Origin: Lithodes maja
Lineage: Eukaryota > Arthropoda > Malacostraca > Decapoda > Lithodidae
Direction: 5' to 3'
Length of the DNA stretch: 64,000 nucleotides
Assembly: GCA_037953745.1 (NCBI GenBank)
Contig: JBAKBP010003069.1
Location: forward strand, 97,085-161,084
The position numbers were made by a program, and so were the translations under genes. This document shows positions 43,735-55,018 of the stretch, piece by piece; positions within the stretch are counted from its first letter, which is position 1, and each line of letters begins with the position of its first letter. The notes under the pieces were generated by a model, which saw nothing but the letters and a program-made list of their open reading frames with translations, was not told the DNA's origin and did no database searches.

Positions 43735-43888
43735 TTTGTTCAATGTTTATGAAGGAGACAAAAGGCAAAGCTGCCTGTAACGAATATCACACTCAAAGTT
43801 GAAAGATACATAGAGAGCCAAAATCAAGCTACGTTAGAGTAACAATGTGTGGACACATGGAATTTGAATCAGTTTAAGTCATAGGAGG
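43735..43888 (-). pseudogene. Jockey-like 3' UTR fragment
   Basis: On the minus strand it reads CCTATGACTTAAACTGATTC and continues with the same 3' UTR as 47546-47690 and the reverse of 57190-57342 (CTTTCAAC, GTTACAGGCAG, GTCTCCTTCAT). Only the UTR remains. Confidence 0.65.
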
Positions 43889-43959
43889 GTGAACATACAA
43901 ACAAACTAAACCATAACACTACTAAGTTCGTAAAGGCAATGTGAGTAAGTTAGTCTGTA

Positions 43960-45116
43960 GAGGGTGAGATCGGAACATTAGGGGACACCGACGAAGGATA
44001 TGTGTTAAAATGAATAGTCAATGGGAAGGAGAGTCGAGAGTGCATATAAATCAAGTACATAAATCCAATTAACTTGGCATTATGAAGCAGAAGGTATGAG
44101 TGATGGTGCTGGTGATGGGGAGGAACGGTGGGTAGGATGAAGTGACGGTAGGGTGAGGTGTTGGTAGAATAAAGTAACGTAGGGTGAAATGATAGTAAGG
44201 TGAAAGAACGGTAGTGTGAAATGACAGTAGGGTGACCAGTTCGTTGAATCAAGTTATGGTACGGGGAATTGGTGATAAAATAAAGTGGCGGTAGGGAGAA
44301 GTCACGGTAGAAGAAGTTAGTGATGGTAGGTAGAAGGATAGTAGGATGAAGTCACGGTAGAAGAAGTTAGTGATGGTAGGTAGAAGTGATGGTAGGATGA
44401 AGTCACGGTAGGATATAGTGACGGTAAGGTGAAGTAACGGTAGGGTGAAATGACGGTAGGAAAAGTGATGGTAGGAAAATGTGACCGTAGGGATAATCCA
44501 CGGTAAAATAGGTGATGGTCGGCTGAAGTGATGGTAGGGTGAAGTGACGGTAGGGTGAAGTGACGGTAGGGTGAAGTGACGGTAGGTTGAAGTGATGGTA
44601 GGGAGAAGTAACAGTAGGATGAAGTAACAGTAGGGTGAAGTCATGGTAGGGTGAAGTAGCGGTAAGGTGAAGTAACGGTAGGGTGAAGTGACAGTAGGAT
44701 GAAATAACGGGAGGATGAAGTGACGATAGGGTGAAGTGATGGTCGGATGAAGTAACGGAAGGATAATGTACGGTAGGGTGAAGTGACGGTAGGATAAAGT
44801 GACGGTAGGGTGTAGTGACGGTAGGATAAAGTGACGGTTGGGTGTAGTGCTGGTCGAAAGAAGTAACGGTAGGATAATGTGACGGTAGGGTGAAGTAACG
44901 ATTGGATAAAGTGACGGTAGGGTGAAGTAACGGTAGGGTGACGGTTGGATGAAGTGACGATAGGATAAGGATACGGTAGGGTGAAGTGATGATAGGATAA
45001 AGTGACGGTAGGTCGAAGTAACGGTAGGGTGACTGTTGGATGAAGTGACGATAGGATAAGGTGACGGTAGGGTGAAGTGATGATAGGAAGAAGTAACGGT
45101 AGGGTGAAGTGATGGT
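43960..45116. repeat. 16-bp minisatellite array, first block
   Basis: Diverged units of about GTGAAGTGACGGTAGG, giving SPYRHFTLPSLHPTVT-like peptides on the minus strand because three units make 48 bases. The array is imperfect and ends at 45116, where a Jockey-like LINE begins; it resumes at 47692. Confidence 0.9.
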
Positions 45117-47691
45117 AGATTTCGGTGAGACTTTTTCTATTGCACTAGACATATCGAAGGCCTTTGATAGAGTCTGGCACAAATCTATAATTTCTAAACT
45201 ACCCTCCTTCGGTTTCTATCCCTCCATCTGTGCCTTTGCCTCTAATTTCCTTTCTGGCCGTTCCATAGCTGAGGTAGTGGATGGCCATCATTCACTTCCT
45301 CATCCTATCAATTCCAGTGTTACCAAGGGTTCTGTCCTTTCTCCAATTATCTTTCTAATTTTCATAAATGATCTTCACAACTGTACCTCCAGTTCTATCC
45401 ATTCATATGCAGAGGACTCTACTTTACACTACTCAACTAGTAATGAAGCCATACAACACTTCTCTTCTGATCTAATTACCATTTCCAATTGGGGCAGAGA
45501 AAACCTTGTTTCCTTTAATGCTTCCAAAACCCAATTTCTCCATCTATCTACCCGCCATGAACTCCCAGAGGACTATCCCTTATAATTCAACCCTTCATTT
45601 TCCCTCAATATTTTCGATGTCTCTTTTTCTTCTGGTCTCTTTGGAAGGACCATATCACCACACTTGCTAATGCGGCCTCCCAGAAGCCGGGTGTACTCAA
45701 CCGCCTCAAGGGGTTCTTTACCCCTGCACAGCTGCTTCTTGCTCTGTACAGGGGCACAGTGCGTTCTTGTATTGAGTATTGTTCACATGTGTGGGGAGTA
45801 TCCTCTCATACCGCACTTCTAGACAAAGTAGAAAGGAACGCCTTTCATATCATTAACTCCCGTCCACTCACCAACTCGTCCACTCACCAACTGTATGCAA
45901 TCTCTCTCTCTGCGCCGCAATGTTGCATCTCTCTCGCTATTCTATCGCTACTACAATAATCAGTGTTCTTCAGAGCTCTCTCAGTGTATACCACCTCCTC
46001 AACGTAGGGTACGTAGTACTCGTCTTGCAACACAATCCCACTCCTACTCTGTACAACTCTCCAACTCAAGAGTGAAACGATACTCCCAATCTTTCTTCTA
46101 ATCAACAGCTGAGCTCTGGAACTCTCTCCCTGAATCCATCTTTCCCTCATCCTATGACTTAACACTAGATTAGCGGGCTAGCGGTTTATTGTGAGGCAAG
46201 TAAATTGTTCCATAAATTTAATCTTTTTAGGGTCAATTATTGTGACTGTATTCTAAAATTTGACATCAATAATTTTAATCAAGCCTTTTTAACTTGAAGT
46301 TTCTTGTATAACCTCTGCTTACTTTTTGTCTGTATTTATTGTTTTTTGTCTGTATTTATTGTTTATCTTTTTCTTTTTCTTTTTCTATTATTAATATTAA
46401 TATTGATGATTTTTTAAATTTATTGTTCTTGTTAAAAGAGTACTCTTTGTTTAAATCTGTTGTTACTTCATATTTTGCAATTATTTGTCTTTATATTATA
46501 TGTATTCATTGTCGATAGTATCAATTGCTTACTTTTGCGATTTCCTTAGTTTATTTGTGCTATAAATGTAGGTTATTTGTAGGGTAGTTATTGATAGGGG
46601 TCACTTGAGGCATGCTATGCTTACAGGTACCTACCCGATAGCACTATCGTTAGTGAGTGCTGTACTGTATTTTATATATTATTTTGTAATAGTATAGATA
46701 TCTTATCAATATTTGTATTTTGTACTATTGTTAATGTCTTGTCATGTTGCAAATTTGATTTTAAATAATATTTTGACATTTAACATTTAGTTTCTTTATT
46801 CATGCAGAGTTTAGTCAAATTTGCCAGAACGTCCCGGACTACCCAAACTTGACTACTTCCTTTAACGTGACGATAGTGCGTTGTTATATGTGCGATTAGT
46901 TTGCTTGGGAAACAGATTAACTTGCTCATGTAGTAATGTACACCCTATGTGGTGGATTGTGTTCTTTTATTTAATAATTTTCATTTTAGTAAGCGTTGTT
47001 TCCACATAGCGATTTTGATAATTTAATTTGACTTTATATTGTCCTTGTCCCAATTTTGGTTTGTTTAGTTTGCAAGTTTTACATTTTAATTTATATGTAC
47101 CGCCCAGCGGGGTGTTTTTAGCCAAAATAGGGCTGTTTATGTGATCATTTTCATGCCTAAATAAGACCCAGAGCGTAAAACAAGTATCTATCCCTGAAAG
47201 GGCATAAACAGAGCTTTCCAATGACACCATAACGATCCTTTTATGATGGCTAGTTTTCTTGCAACAACCGAGCAACGCGAGTGCAAAAAGCATGTAATTC
47301 GGCTCTTTCCCCATACAATTCCGTATTTAGCGAGTGAGAGAGGGAGGGAGGAGGTGGGATTCGTGTCAGTAGGTTCGCCGCGGTGGTCTGGAGCAGTCAT
47401 ACGCTCGCTACTCTCCTGCCACCACTTGTCTCTCTCTCTCAGCAACATTACGTGCTGAAATTGCCACACGACCTATGTCGAGCGCCGCCAGATAGTCCAG
47501 ATTTATTATACTCGACTTATGTTGCGCGCCGCTAGTTAAGGGTTAAATTGTTTCAAACTCCGTTTGTCCATACATTTTGGCTTGAACTTTCCTTGATTTT
47601 GGCCCTGTTACTCTTTCAACTCTGGGGGAGGCACTCATCACACGCAGTTTTGCCTTATGTCTACCTCATCTACATAGAAAAAACAAAACAA
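45117..47691 (+). pseudogene. Jockey-like LINE, 5'-truncated, inserted in minisatellite
   Basis: It starts inside RT at motif A (ALDISKAFDRVWHK, about 45150), then motif B region with VTKGSVLSPIIF, motif C as YAED (about 45410, Asp to Glu), and a thumb with ISNWGRENLVSFNASKTQF. After shifts at about 45585 and 45890 the C-terminal part reads RRNVASLSLFYRYYNNQC, RRVRSTRLATQSHS and ends near 46100. The 3' UTR begins at about 46140 and is split by a TTAA element at 46163-47542. It resumes at 47547 and ends in an A-rich tail (about 47675-47691). The array unit is interrupted on both sides. Confidence 0.85.
46163..47542. mobile_element. 1380-bp TTAA element in Jockey-like 3' UTR
   Basis: TTAA flanks at 46159-46162 and 47543-47546. 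The uninterrupted UTR at 55340-55352 (GACTTAAACTGTTTC) shows the empty site. Ends: CACTAGATTAGCGGGC and, reversed, CCCTTAACTAGCGGCGC. Inside, 47100-47115 (AGCGGGGTGTTTTTAGCC) and 47470-47500 resemble the ends of the 422-bp family, so it may itself contain a decayed relative (about 47097-47500). It is AT-rich with no transposase. Confidence 0.8.
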
Positions 47692-47760
47692 AACAGTAAG
47701 GTGAAGTAAAGGTAGGGTGAAGTGACGGTGGGATAAAGTGACGGTATGGTGAATTAAAGG
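47692..47760. repeat. 16-bp minisatellite array, second block
   Basis: Four to five units of the same 16-bp type between the LINE tail and the next insertion. Confidence 0.8.
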
Positions 47761-48535
47761 AGCGCGCCGCCCCTTGTTATGGGTGGTGATTTGGTGCACC
47801 AGACTGTTTGAAGTGACAGCTCGCTCCCTTGCGAAGATGGGCTCGTCTGGCCCTTTTTGCAGTTCGACACCGAGGGCTCTCTTGAAGTTGTCTAATGAGA
47901 CGTCCCTCATGTCTCTTACTCGCCGTGGGAGTTTGTTGAAGAGACGTTGGCCTCTGTGTGATAACTAGCCCTCTCGCAGAGAGCCCATAGCTTCCCTGTT
48001 ATTCATCCGGGGGATATCGCATTCCCAGCCTCTCCTATCACTGAATTTCATGACTATCGGAGTATGTAGGTTTGGTACTAAACCCTCTGCGATTTTCCAC
48101 GTGTATATTATTAGGTAACGTTCTCTTCTACGTTCCAGTGAGTACAGTTTCAGTGCTCTTAAGTGCTCCCAATAGTGTAGCTGTTTTACCGAACTTATAT
48201 GCGAAGTGAAATTTCTTTGTACACTCTCTAAGTCATTTACTTCACATGCTTTGTATGGGGATGTTAATACGCTACAGTGTTCAAGCCGCGGTAGCACAAG
48301 ATATTTGAAGAGCGTTATCATAGGTAATTCACTGCATGTTTTAAATGTACGCAGAATCCAACCAGTTAGACGTTTCGCAGCCGCAACTTTGACCTGGTTA
48401 TGTACTTTGAAACCCATATTTTCAGACATTAACACCCCAAGGTCTTTCACACTGTCTTTCCATTCTATTATGTGGTTTGATTCTGTTAAGTAGTTTGTAA
48501 TTTCTTTAACGCCATTATTATCTCCGTACCGTATT
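47761..48535 (-). pseudogene. CR1/L2-like LINE fragment (RT C-terminal part) in the minisatellite
   Basis: On the minus strand from 48535: KDLGVLMSENMGF, VAAAKRLTGWILRTF, LFKYLVLPRLEHCS, LESVQRNFT, LYSLERRRERYLIIYTWKIAEGLVPN, a stop at 47965, then HRGQRLFNKLPRRVRDM and FKRALGVELQKGPDEP. This is the thumb and C-terminus of a CR1/L2-like ORF2. 5'-truncated. The 386-residue frame 47965-49125 fuses this fragment with translated minisatellite and is not a gene. Confidence 0.8.
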
Positions 48536-49140
48536 AATGGTAGTATGAAGGAACAGTAGGGTGAAGTAGCGGTTGGATGAAGTAACGGTAGGGTGAAGTG
48601 ACGGTATGGCAAAGTGACGGTTGGATGAAGTAACGGTAGGGTGAAGTAACGGTAGGGTGAAGTGATGGGAGTATGAAGGAACGGCAGGGTGAAGTAACGG
48701 TAGGGTGAAGTAACGGTAGAGTGAAGTGACGGGAGGGTGAAGTAACAGTAGGGTGAAGTAACGGTAGGGTGAAGTGATGGTAGGGTGAAGTAACGGTAGG
48801 GTGAAGTAACGGTAGGGTGAAGTAACGGTAGGGTGAAGTGATGGTAGGGTGAAGTAACGGTAGGGTGAAGTGATGGTAGGGTGAAGTAACGGTAGGGTGA
48901 AGTGACGGTAGTGTTAAGTAACAGTAGGGTGACGTAACAGTAGGGTGAAGTGATTGTAGTGTGAAGTAACAGTAGGCTGAAGTAACGGTAGGACAAAGTA
49001 ACGGTAGGGTGAAATGATGGAAGAGTGGTGTGATAGGGTACGGTAATGTGGGATAGGGTACGGTAATGGAAGGATCCATTGATGGTAAGGTTCAATGAAG
49101 GTAGGGTATACTGTGGCAAGGGCAACGGTAGGGTTTAGCG
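48536..49140. repeat. 16-bp minisatellite array, third block
   Basis: Many units of GTGAAGTAACGGTAGG, more homogeneous than the first block, especially at 48640-48900. Confidence 0.9.
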
Positions 49141-49379
49141 TTAATTTGATAACGTGAAAGTCCAGTGAACTGATAAAGGGGCACAAGACTGTCACAAGAC
49201 TATAACATTACATAGTTTCGGCAGAGCGGAGTGATGGTTAGGTGTATACTATAGATGCAAGGTCCAACAGTCTAGTAATTATACATATTTGAATACAAAA
49301 ATGTTCAGCAAAATGAACGTATAATATACAATAGAGTATACAGTCAAACAAATTAAAATGTAAACATTGTTCAATCAAA
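49141..49379. other. nothing recognised
   Basis: AT-rich spacer without structure. Confidence 0.4.
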
Positions 49380-52256
49380 ATTGCCTACAGTAATGAATTT
49401 TAATCAATGTGTATTTAAGTCTGGAATGTGTGTGTGGGCGGGAGTGAATGAGAATGACAGAGCGAATAAAGGTGTGTGTTTGTAAGTAACAAGTGGAAGG
49501 AGCATGTAAGGGAGTATGGTTCTGTGACTGCAAGGTTTGTGTGGGTGAGAATGGAAGGGGTAATAAAAGCATGGGTGGTTGTGTGTATGTATGTGCCTAC
49601 ATAAGATAAAGCAGAAAGAGTCAAATAATAATTTTGGGTAAGTGTTGAGGCATGTTTGGATAAGTTTGGTAGGAGTGAGAGAATATTTCTGATTGGTGAT
49701 ATGAATGGGAAGGTGGGTGATAGGAAATAGATGGGGTGGCAGGAGGTGGGGTGTACCGTAAGAGGTAAATAGGAATAGCAGTGTACTTGTGGACGTATGT
49801 GTGAGGAGGAGGGTGTGGACAGCCAACACCTTCTTCCAACAAAGAATGATATACAGGTTCACATGGAAAGTGGAGTGGAGGAGGGAGGGAGAGACATAGG
49901 AGCGAAAGGCACTGATTGGTTATGTATTGTATGGATGAACGAATGAGGCAATCAGTGTTATATGCAAGGGTACATAAGGATTATGGGGGGAGGGGGTTGT
50001 CTGACCATTATGTAGTAGTAGCTAACATTAGGATACATAACAAGCGAGTGAAGAGAGGTAAAGTAGAGCAAGAGGGAGGTGGAGTAGTGAAGAGGGTGGA
50101 AAGGGTACTGAAGGAGGAATTAAGGGAAGCATTCAAGAGAACAGTAGAAAGACAGCTAGGTAGGTTTGCCTTGGAGAGAATGGAGAGGAAGTGGAAGAGG
50201 TGAGCAAAGTGTTTATGGAAGAGATGTGTCCAACATGTGAGGAGGCATGTGGAGTTAGAAGAGGGAGAGGAGTGAAAGGAACAACATGTTGGACTGAAGA
50301 CGTGAAACTGACCGTTTAAGAGACAAATAAAACATATAGAGAGTGATTGGATAGCAGAGAGAATGAAGATTTGGAGAGACAGACACGGGAAAGGTACTTG
50401 GAGAAAAGGAGAGTGGTGAAGAGAGTAGTGAGGGAAAGTAAGAGGACAGTAGATGAAGAATTTGGAAATAATATAAGTGTAAAGTGAAGGGAGTGTAATC
50501 AATTATTCTGGAAAGAGGCCAAGAAAGTTAGGGAGGGTAGTAAGGGAAGTAGCAAGGGAGTGAAAGATAAGAATATGCAAGTGCTAACAGAGAAGCAAGA
50601 GCTAATCGAGAGATGGAGTGAACACTTCAATGAATTGTTGAATGTAGGGAATGAAATGCCAGCAAACATAGTTGGATGGGGCATGGGGGGAGAAGAAGAG
50701 GTGGAGGTGAAGTAGTGGAGGAGGAGGTGGGGATCAGGAGGTCAGATTTGTGCGAGGCCTTGAAAAGGGTGAAGATGGAGAAAGCATCAGGAATAGATGG
50801 TATGCGTGGGGAAATGCTCAGGTATGGTTGTGAGATTGAGATTGAATGGGTGTGGACAATGTGTAAACTAGTATGGGATAAGGCATGTGCGCCTGAAGAC
50901 TGGAAGACAGGCATAATAGTCCCACTGTATAAGGGTAAAGTGGAGAGAGAAGTGTGTGGTTATCACAGGGGAATATGTCTCCTAAGCCTAGTAGGGAAGA
51001 TGTACAGTTAGGTAGTGATCAAGAGAATGAGAGTGAGAACGGTGAAATGGGTAAGTGATGAGCAGGGCGAGATTATGAAGGGAAGAGTGTGTAGACCAGC
51101 TTTTATCCTTGAACTGTTTTGTTGAGAATCAGCTGGAGAAGGGAAAACAGTTGTATACTGCCTTTATGGACTTGGAGAAAGCCTATGCCAAGAGTTGATA
51201 GAGAAGGTCTGTGGAAAGTAGTGACAATATACGGAGTAGCTGGTAAGTTGCTGAAAGCAGTGACGAACATTGTATGAAGGTGCAAAGGCGGTAATGCGTG
51301 TGGAGAATTAACAGAACAAATCCGTTGATCTGAATGTTGGGCTTAAGCAAGGGTGCGTGATGTCGTCCCCATGGTTGTTCAATATTGATATGCATGGAGT
51401 GATGAAAGAAATTCAAGGAAGAACAGTGGATGTTGGTGTACCCCTGATAAGGGAAGGAAATGAGTGGAAGTTGCCCGTACTGCTGTTTGCTGACGATACA
51501 TTTCTGATTAGTGATAATGAGTGGGAGTTATAGGGTCTGGTAAATTTGTTTGCAACCATGTGTGAGAAAAAGAACCTAAAGGTAAATGCAGGGAAGAGTA
51601 AGGTTATGGTCTTTGAAACGGGTGTTGAATAGTCAGGTTATAGAGAATGTCAGCTAACTTAAGTATTTGGGCAGTGTGATGAGTAAAGATGGGAGTATGG
51701 AGGATGAAGTGTGGGAGAGGCCGGGTGCAACAGGAGAATATGGTTATAGGAACGCTGAAAGCAGTGACAAGGGATAGGGTGGTCAGCATGGAAGTACAAC
51801 AGTAATTGCATGATAGTGTGGTTATCCTGACATTGATGTACGGTAGTGAAGCATGGACGTTATTGGAGAGGCACACATTTAGAGTAAGAGGGGTGAAAAT
51901 TAGTTACTAGAGAAGTGCATGTGGAGTTACATGGAGGGATAACATGGAAGTGAGAGTGTGATGTGGTGTGGATGTGGTGGAAAGGGTGAAAAGGAATACC
52001 TTGAGATGGCTCGGCCATGTGGAACGTATGGGAAGCAAGAGAATGACTAAAAGAGTGTACAAGAGTGAGGTGGAGGTACAGAGAGGGAGATACAGACCGA
52101 GAGTGAGGTGGAGGTATGGAGTTGAGAGGTATATGAGAGAAAGCAGTGCTGGTTGGGATGTGGGGAGTCGGTTGACAGGGGACAGAGGTGCTTGGGCCGA
52201 TTCATTCGTGGCCACCCCTTTGGGGATCCTGGTGTCTGGCAATAGATAGATAGATC
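49380..52256 (+). pseudogene. decayed RTE-clade LINE copy
   Basis: Fragments in order: endonuclease with LIGDMNGKVGD (about 49690) and VHKDYGGRGLSDHYVV (about 49970); charged linker; RT entry with DWKTGIIVPLYKGK (about 50895) and CLLSLVGKMYS; motif A remnant FMDLEKAYA (about 51165); motif B remnant with CRPHGCS (about 51360); motif C remnant near 51490 (gctgacgat); then RVKRNTLRWLGHVERMG (about 51985) and the 3' end with ATAG units (52243-52256). Many stops and frame changes; it keeps the endonuclease that the better copy at 36229 has lost. Confidence 0.75.
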
Positions 52257-52330
52257 GAATTCAATTTCTTATACATACTCTTTCTATAACCCAAGTATCT
52301 GCATCAGTGTTGTAGTGTCTAAATATATGT

Positions 52331-52377
52331 TAGTGACAGTGCAGGTCTACATAATATGTAGACCTGCACTGTCACTA
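52331..52377. repeat. 47-base perfect palindrome
   Basis: Arms of 23 bases (TAGTGACAGTGCAGGTCTAC plus ATA) are perfectly inverted around one A at 52354. No further repeat at the sides. Might form a hairpin or cruciform. Confidence 0.95.
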
Positions 52378-52759
52378 GAACTGCCTCTAGAATGAAGAGT
52401 CTACAGTTGTATACTGCAGAGTTGAACAGAAGCCTCTCATATAGCTTCGAATGAGAGCGCAAATGAAATATAGTCACAATCAAAGGTCAACTCCCGGATT
52501 CACACCTTAAGCTTCTGGTATATAACTATATATATCATAAAAACAAAACTCTGTTGTAAAATAGAACAGAGTTTAGATATAAAGGGGTTTTGTTTGTTTT
52601 GTGGATGATGAATTTGTTTTGTTGCAGAGATAAACGAAGTTGACATTAGTTTTGTAAAACATGACTGTGGGTCCTGCTTTTACAATCTCTACCTTTTGGT
52701 ATAACATAGAAACATGCCAAAGAGAACTGAAAACATATATTTAATGCACATTATCTGTT
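52378..52759. other. nothing recognised
   Basis: AT-rich; no coding. Confidence 0.4.
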
Positions 52760-52763
52760 TTAA

Positions 52764-53611
52764 CCCTTGTCTAGCGGGGTGTTTTGGGCTATTTTGGGCA
52801 TATTCAGGCCCTCCTGAATGATCAATCAAGTATCTGCATGAAAAGAAATGTATTCAGCAAAAAACTAGGTGCTAAAAGCTTCAAAATGAGACCAGAACGA
52901 GCTACGTAGCACTAGTTGTTCTCACGCAGTGGTATCACTAACATGGGAGTTTAGCGTATAGCGGTACATTTTTTCCCACTACGCTCTCTACTGGCAACAC
53001 TGCCGGCCTCTCGAGAACAGAGGGAGCGTGAGTCAGTGGGCGGCAGTAAGCCCTGGGTGTCGGACGTGTGGCCTGCTGCGCTCCCGGCCATTTGCACTCG
53101 ATTTTAACCCTTTAACCATTAAGGAGCGGCGCTCGACTTAAGTCGTGCACCAATTTGCAGCAAGTTAGGAACATTATTAAGGCTTTTAAAGGGTTAAAAT
53201 CGAGTGCAAATGGCCGGGAGAGCAGCGGGCCAGACAGCCGACTCCCAGGGCTTACCGCCGCCCATTAACTCATGTTCCCTGTGTTCTCGAGAGGCCGGCA
53301 GTGTAGCCAGTTGTGAGCATAGCTGGGAAAAATATACCGATATATGTTAAACTTCCATGTTCGTGGCACCACTGCAAGAAAACCACGAGTGCTACATAGC
53401 TCGTTCTGGTCTCATTTTGAAGCTTTTAGTGCCTAGTTTTTTGCTAAATAATTTGTTGTTCATGCAGATACTTGATTTATCATGCAGGAGGGCCTGAATA
53501 TGCCCAAATGAGCCCAAAACACCACGCTAGACAAGGGTTAAAAGCCTTAATAATGCTCCTAACTTGCTGCAAATTGGAGCCCGACTTAAGGCAGGCCCCG
53601 CCAGTTAAGGG
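52764..53611. mobile_element. 422-bp TTAA element containing an inverted copy of itself
   Basis: Outer element 52764-53611 with TTAA at 52760-52763 and 53612-53615; inner element 53116-53537 with TTAA at 53112-53115 and 53538-53541. The inner is 422 bp, and the outer without the inner and one TTAA is also 422 bp. Order is left part, reversed right part, reversed left part, right part. Ends CCCTTGTCTAGCGGGG and CCCTTAACTGGCGGGG-like. The same family is in the Gypsy 3' LTR (33203-34535). Confidence 0.9.
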
Positions 53612-53644
53612 TTAAACATATGTATTTGATTATATATATTTTGT

Positions 53645-53780
53645 TCTTAGCCGGGCTCGAACCCCCGACAGTCAGGACTAGAGTCCATGTTTTAATGAAC
53701 TCTACCACGTCATGGTAGAGTTGATTAGAGCATGGACTCTCGTCCTGACTGTCTGTGGTTCCAGTTCGGCTGAGAGTAAA
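53645..53780. repeat. head-to-head pair of tRNA-like SINE heads
   Basis: 53648-53705 read in reverse and 53713-53775 read forward share TGGTAGAGTT-ATTA, CATGGACTCT and GTCCTGACTGTC. The reversed copy keeps a perfect B-box (GGTTCGAGCCC); the forward one has GGTTCCAGTTC. The whole can fold as a long hairpin with a loop around 53705-53712. Confidence 0.7.
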
Positions 53781-53799
53781 AAAAAATAAAAAATAAAAT

Positions 53800-53823
53800 A
53801 AATATATATATATATATATATAC
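53800..53823. repeat. AT microsatellite
   Basis: About 12 AT units. Confidence 0.8.
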
Positions 53824-54436
53824 TGTATATTATAAACACACACCGGTATATAAAACGATTGTAGTGTAAGTTATATAACACTGAAGAAAGACTGAATCAT
53901 AAAATGTAGATTCATGATTAATGTTTGTAATGCACCTTATACAGTATATACTTGTAATACTATTTAAATAAAAAGTGTTTTTTAGTGTGCGTTGACTGAA
54001 GTACTTTCCTATAAGACAAAACATTGTTTATAACATGTGTAACTCAATTCGTCTACGGTTCATTCTGAAGACAAAGTTTGAGCATTTGAGGCCCTTGCAA
54101 TGCATTCGTGGACAGACATTTTCTGAGAAATATATTTATGTATTGATTTAAAACTAGGATACATTAAAAAAAACAAATTGATTAAGTGCCTGCGCTACAA
54201 ATCATAAATTCCTGGGCTTTAATAGATGCGCAGTACTTTGTCATGATTTTTTTATTTGGAGGTGCTAAGCAGTTGTAACCACGACTGTACAATATATACA
54301 CTTGACAGTGTTATGTGCTCTGCGAATCACTGCCGTGTTATCTCTCTATGCTGCTATTGTAGTGAGAAACCGAACAATACCGATCTACACGAAAACAGCT
54401 GCAGCATACTAGTAACTAAGTGGTGCAGATTATCGG
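53824..54436. other. no gene recognised
   Basis: AT-rich. A 96-residue frame starting at 54256 overlaps the start of the LINE relic and resembles nothing upstream of it. Confidence 0.5.
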
Positions 54437-54987
54437 GAGCATATACTCTATTTACCTTTACGACTATCGCTCACTTCCTCAACCTATCAACACGGGTGTT
54501 CCTCAGGGGTCTGTCCTATCTCCAATGTATTTATAATATTAATTGATGATCGTCTAGTTTATCCCTCTAGTCCTATACGCTCATAATAGTGAGAACGCCA
54601 CCTTGTAATACTCAATTAGTTTTCCACTACATCCCACCATGCACTTACTCCAAAACTCACGTGATGAGGCCATAGCGCATCTATTTTCAGACCAACTACA
54701 TCCGATTGGGGAACAGAAGATCTTGTTACTTTCAATGCTTTCAAAACCAAATTGATCCATCTTCTACACGATTATCCATTACTTTTCAACATTACACAAA
54801 TCAACCCTTTCATTTTATCTTAATATTCTTGGTGTCCCTTTGTCTTCTGACATTTCTTGGAAAGACCATGATACTACTCGCTACAAGTTAGGTGTGCTTA
54901 ACCTTGACCGGGGTTCTTTATTCTCACACAGCTTCATGCTTTGTACAGAAGCACTGTGGACCCATGTATCAAGTACTGCTTGAATGT

Positions 54988-55018
<31 letters not shown>

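Noticed and set aside
44403..45182. 259-residue minus-strand frame rich in SPYRHFTLPSLHPTVT-like repeats
   Set aside because: Produced by a stop-free 16-bp tandem repeat; no gene evidence.
47965..49125. 386-residue minus-strand frame
   Set aside because: Fusion of translated 16-bp minisatellite with a LINE fragment; not a gene.
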